Below are positions 5,359-6,269 of a stretch of DNA of 6,269 bases, piece by piece. Position 1 is the stretch's first letter. Each line of letters begins with the position of its first letter. The translations under genes and the position numbers were made by a program. This DNA is from Chitinophagales bacterium. Lineage in GTDB: Bacteria; Bacteroidota; Bacteroidia; Chitinophagales; BACL12. Location: the NCBI GenBank assembly GCA_014380545.1, contig JACMJP010000347.1:1-6269 (forward strand), read 5' to 3'. Below the pieces are notes generated by a model. That model did no database searches and was not told the DNA's origin. It saw only the letters and a program-made list of their open reading frames with translations.

Positions 5359-6269
5359 TAAAATATTCCTTTGCAAAACTGCATTGCCAACTGCACATTC
5401 CAAACAGCGTTTTTGTGTACAATATTCTTTCTTCAGATAAAGCAAAGCCTGTGTTTCAGCGGCAGATTTCGTTTTAATTCCCAGATTATTCCAGCCTTTT
5501 GTGATATTGTTTTTTTCTGCCGCAACATTTTCCAGCATATCAATAGCATGAACGATGTGTTTCTGATTGCCTGTTTTTTGACCATATAAATATATGAGCG
5601 GGGCAACAGTATTTATTAGTAGCAGATCAATTGTATTTTTTCCAAGTGCCGCTGATTTTACAGAAGATGCTTTTTTAAATGAGTAATGTTCTTTCCAATA
5701 CGCTGATGCTTCAGCACAAAATAACTTTTGTAATTGTTTATAGGTTTTTGTTTCCAATATTTTTTGAAAGATGCGATCATGCTGTGAAATGAAATTAGCA
5801 AACTGTGATAAGCGGATAGTTGGAAAATTCGCAGGCCTTAACCGGAGGAATTTCCATTCTAATTTTCTGATGGGCTCAAGCTGATATTTTTTTTGCAGAT
5901 ACACATATTCACTTTGCAACTGGTGCGGATAGATTTCTTTGAAAGTTGATTGGAGAAACCCGGCCTGTCCGAATAAAAGAGCTTCAATCTGCATTGGGTT
6001 ATTAATATGTTTTCTGATCGTATTAAAAGATAGATTTTGTGCTACTCTTTCAAACGGGTCGGCATTTACATTTGTACCAAAACTTCTTGCAATAAGCTGG
6101 TAACATGTTTCTTCCCAGTCATTTTTATTAATGAGTAGCCGCTGTTCATATTTTAATGCTTTTTCTTCCAAACGTTCAGCAAGCATTCTTGATAATTGAT
6201 TTTTTATCACGATCTCATTTACCTGTCTGATACTTTTTTCGCAGGGTATCCAGGAAGCGGTATGCATTA
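5356..6269 (-). CDS. DUF2851 family protein (N-terminus outside window)
   Basis: This belongs to DUF2851, a Bacteroidota family of unknown function. Numbering from the Met at 6267, recognisable family blocks are WIPCE (6-10), WEETCYQLIARSFG (51-64), QIEALLFGQAGFL (93-105), WKFLRLRPANFPTIRLSQFA (138-157), YWKEHY (190-195), a LINT block at 217-220, and a C-terminal cysteine cluster C283-x4-C288-x2-C291 followed by AVGN. Full-length members are, from memory, a little over 400 residues, with the conserved N-terminal part ahead of the IPCE block. About 100-120 residues are therefore missing, and the Met at 6267 is an internal residue, not the start. No in-frame stop lies in the two remaining bases. 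Nothing marks it as an enzyme; the cysteines could bind zinc or an Fe-S cluster, but that is only inference. The PspC gene follows 13 bp downstream on the same strand, consistent with an operon. Confidence 0.9.
   Translation of the reverse strand, partial: MHTASWIPCEKSIRQVNEIVIKNQLSRMLAERLEEKALKYEQRLLINKNDWEETCYQLIARSFGTNVNADPFERVAQNLSFNTIRKHINNPMQIEALLFGQAGFLQSTFKEIYPHQLQSEYVYLQKKYQLEPIRKLEWKFLRLRPANFPTIRLSQFANFISQHDRIFQKILETKTYKQLQKLFCAEASAYWKEHYSFKKASSVKSAALGKNTIDLLLINTVAPLIYLYGQKTGNQKHIVHAIDMLENVAAEKNNITKGWNNLGIKTKSAAETQALLYLKKEYCTQKRCLECAVGNAVLQRNIL

Noticed and set aside
5343..5396. Longer N-terminus for the PspC protein, starting at 5396 or 5384
   Set aside because: It would overlap the DUF2851 coding end and add residues unlike PspC. 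It cannot be fully excluded, so it is noted in that entry.
5371..5589. Plus-strand open frame antisense to DUF2851
   Set aside because: It overlaps the conserved C-terminal cysteine region of DUF2851 and shows no domain of its own.
6265..6267. ATG as the start of the DUF2851 gene
   Set aside because: Only two bases precede it in the window, and the residues after it match an internal part of the family, so the real start lies beyond the edge.

Overview
The window is AT-rich, densely packed bacterial DNA that reads as ordinary chromosome from a member of the Bacteroidota. Four things point there: a secreted protein ending in a type IX secretion (T9SS) C-terminal sorting domain; a DUF2851 protein, a family I know essentially from this phylum; a short PspC-domain protein of the Bacteroidota type; and several exact matches to the phylum's -7 promoter element TAnnTTTG. 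Heavy use of TTA, AAT and AAA codons fits. I cannot place it below phylum with confidence; a Chitinophagales- or Saprospirales-like lineage is a guess.

Layout from left to right. Positions 1-273 hold no recognisable gene, but one open frame (20-259, +) encodes a hydrophobic 79-residue product that may be a small membrane protein or a remnant. Positions 274-2880 (-) encode a large secreted beta-propeller protein with Asp-box (BNR) repeats and a T9SS sorting domain. A 48-bp spacer (2881-2928) carries overlapping inverted repeats and at least one promoter, and separates it from a divergent gene for a PlsC-type lysophospholipid acyltransferase (2929-3666, +). After 62 bp comes a metallo-beta-lactamase/beta-CASP RNase-like hydrolase (3729-5126, +). 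That gene converges on, and overlaps by 6 bp, a short PspC-domain membrane protein (5121-5342, -). The PspC gene lies 13 bp downstream of a DUF2851 gene (5356 to beyond 6269, -) whose N-terminus lies outside the window.

The genes do not form one evident pathway. PlsC works in membrane phospholipid synthesis, the beta-CASP protein probably in RNA processing or decay, the PspC protein is a small membrane protein that may relate to envelope stress, DUF2851 is of unknown function, and the propeller protein is exported to the surface or medium. The DUF2851-PspC pair is the likeliest functional unit because of its tight co-directional spacing. I see no CRISPR array, transposon, integrase, tRNA, rRNA, phage gene or defence system, and nothing that makes a convincing new multi-gene system. 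The points most worth a second look are the apparently permuted propeller, the reciprocal stop-codon overlap at 5121-5126, and two -7 elements placed so close to start codons that the transcripts would be leaderless or nearly so.
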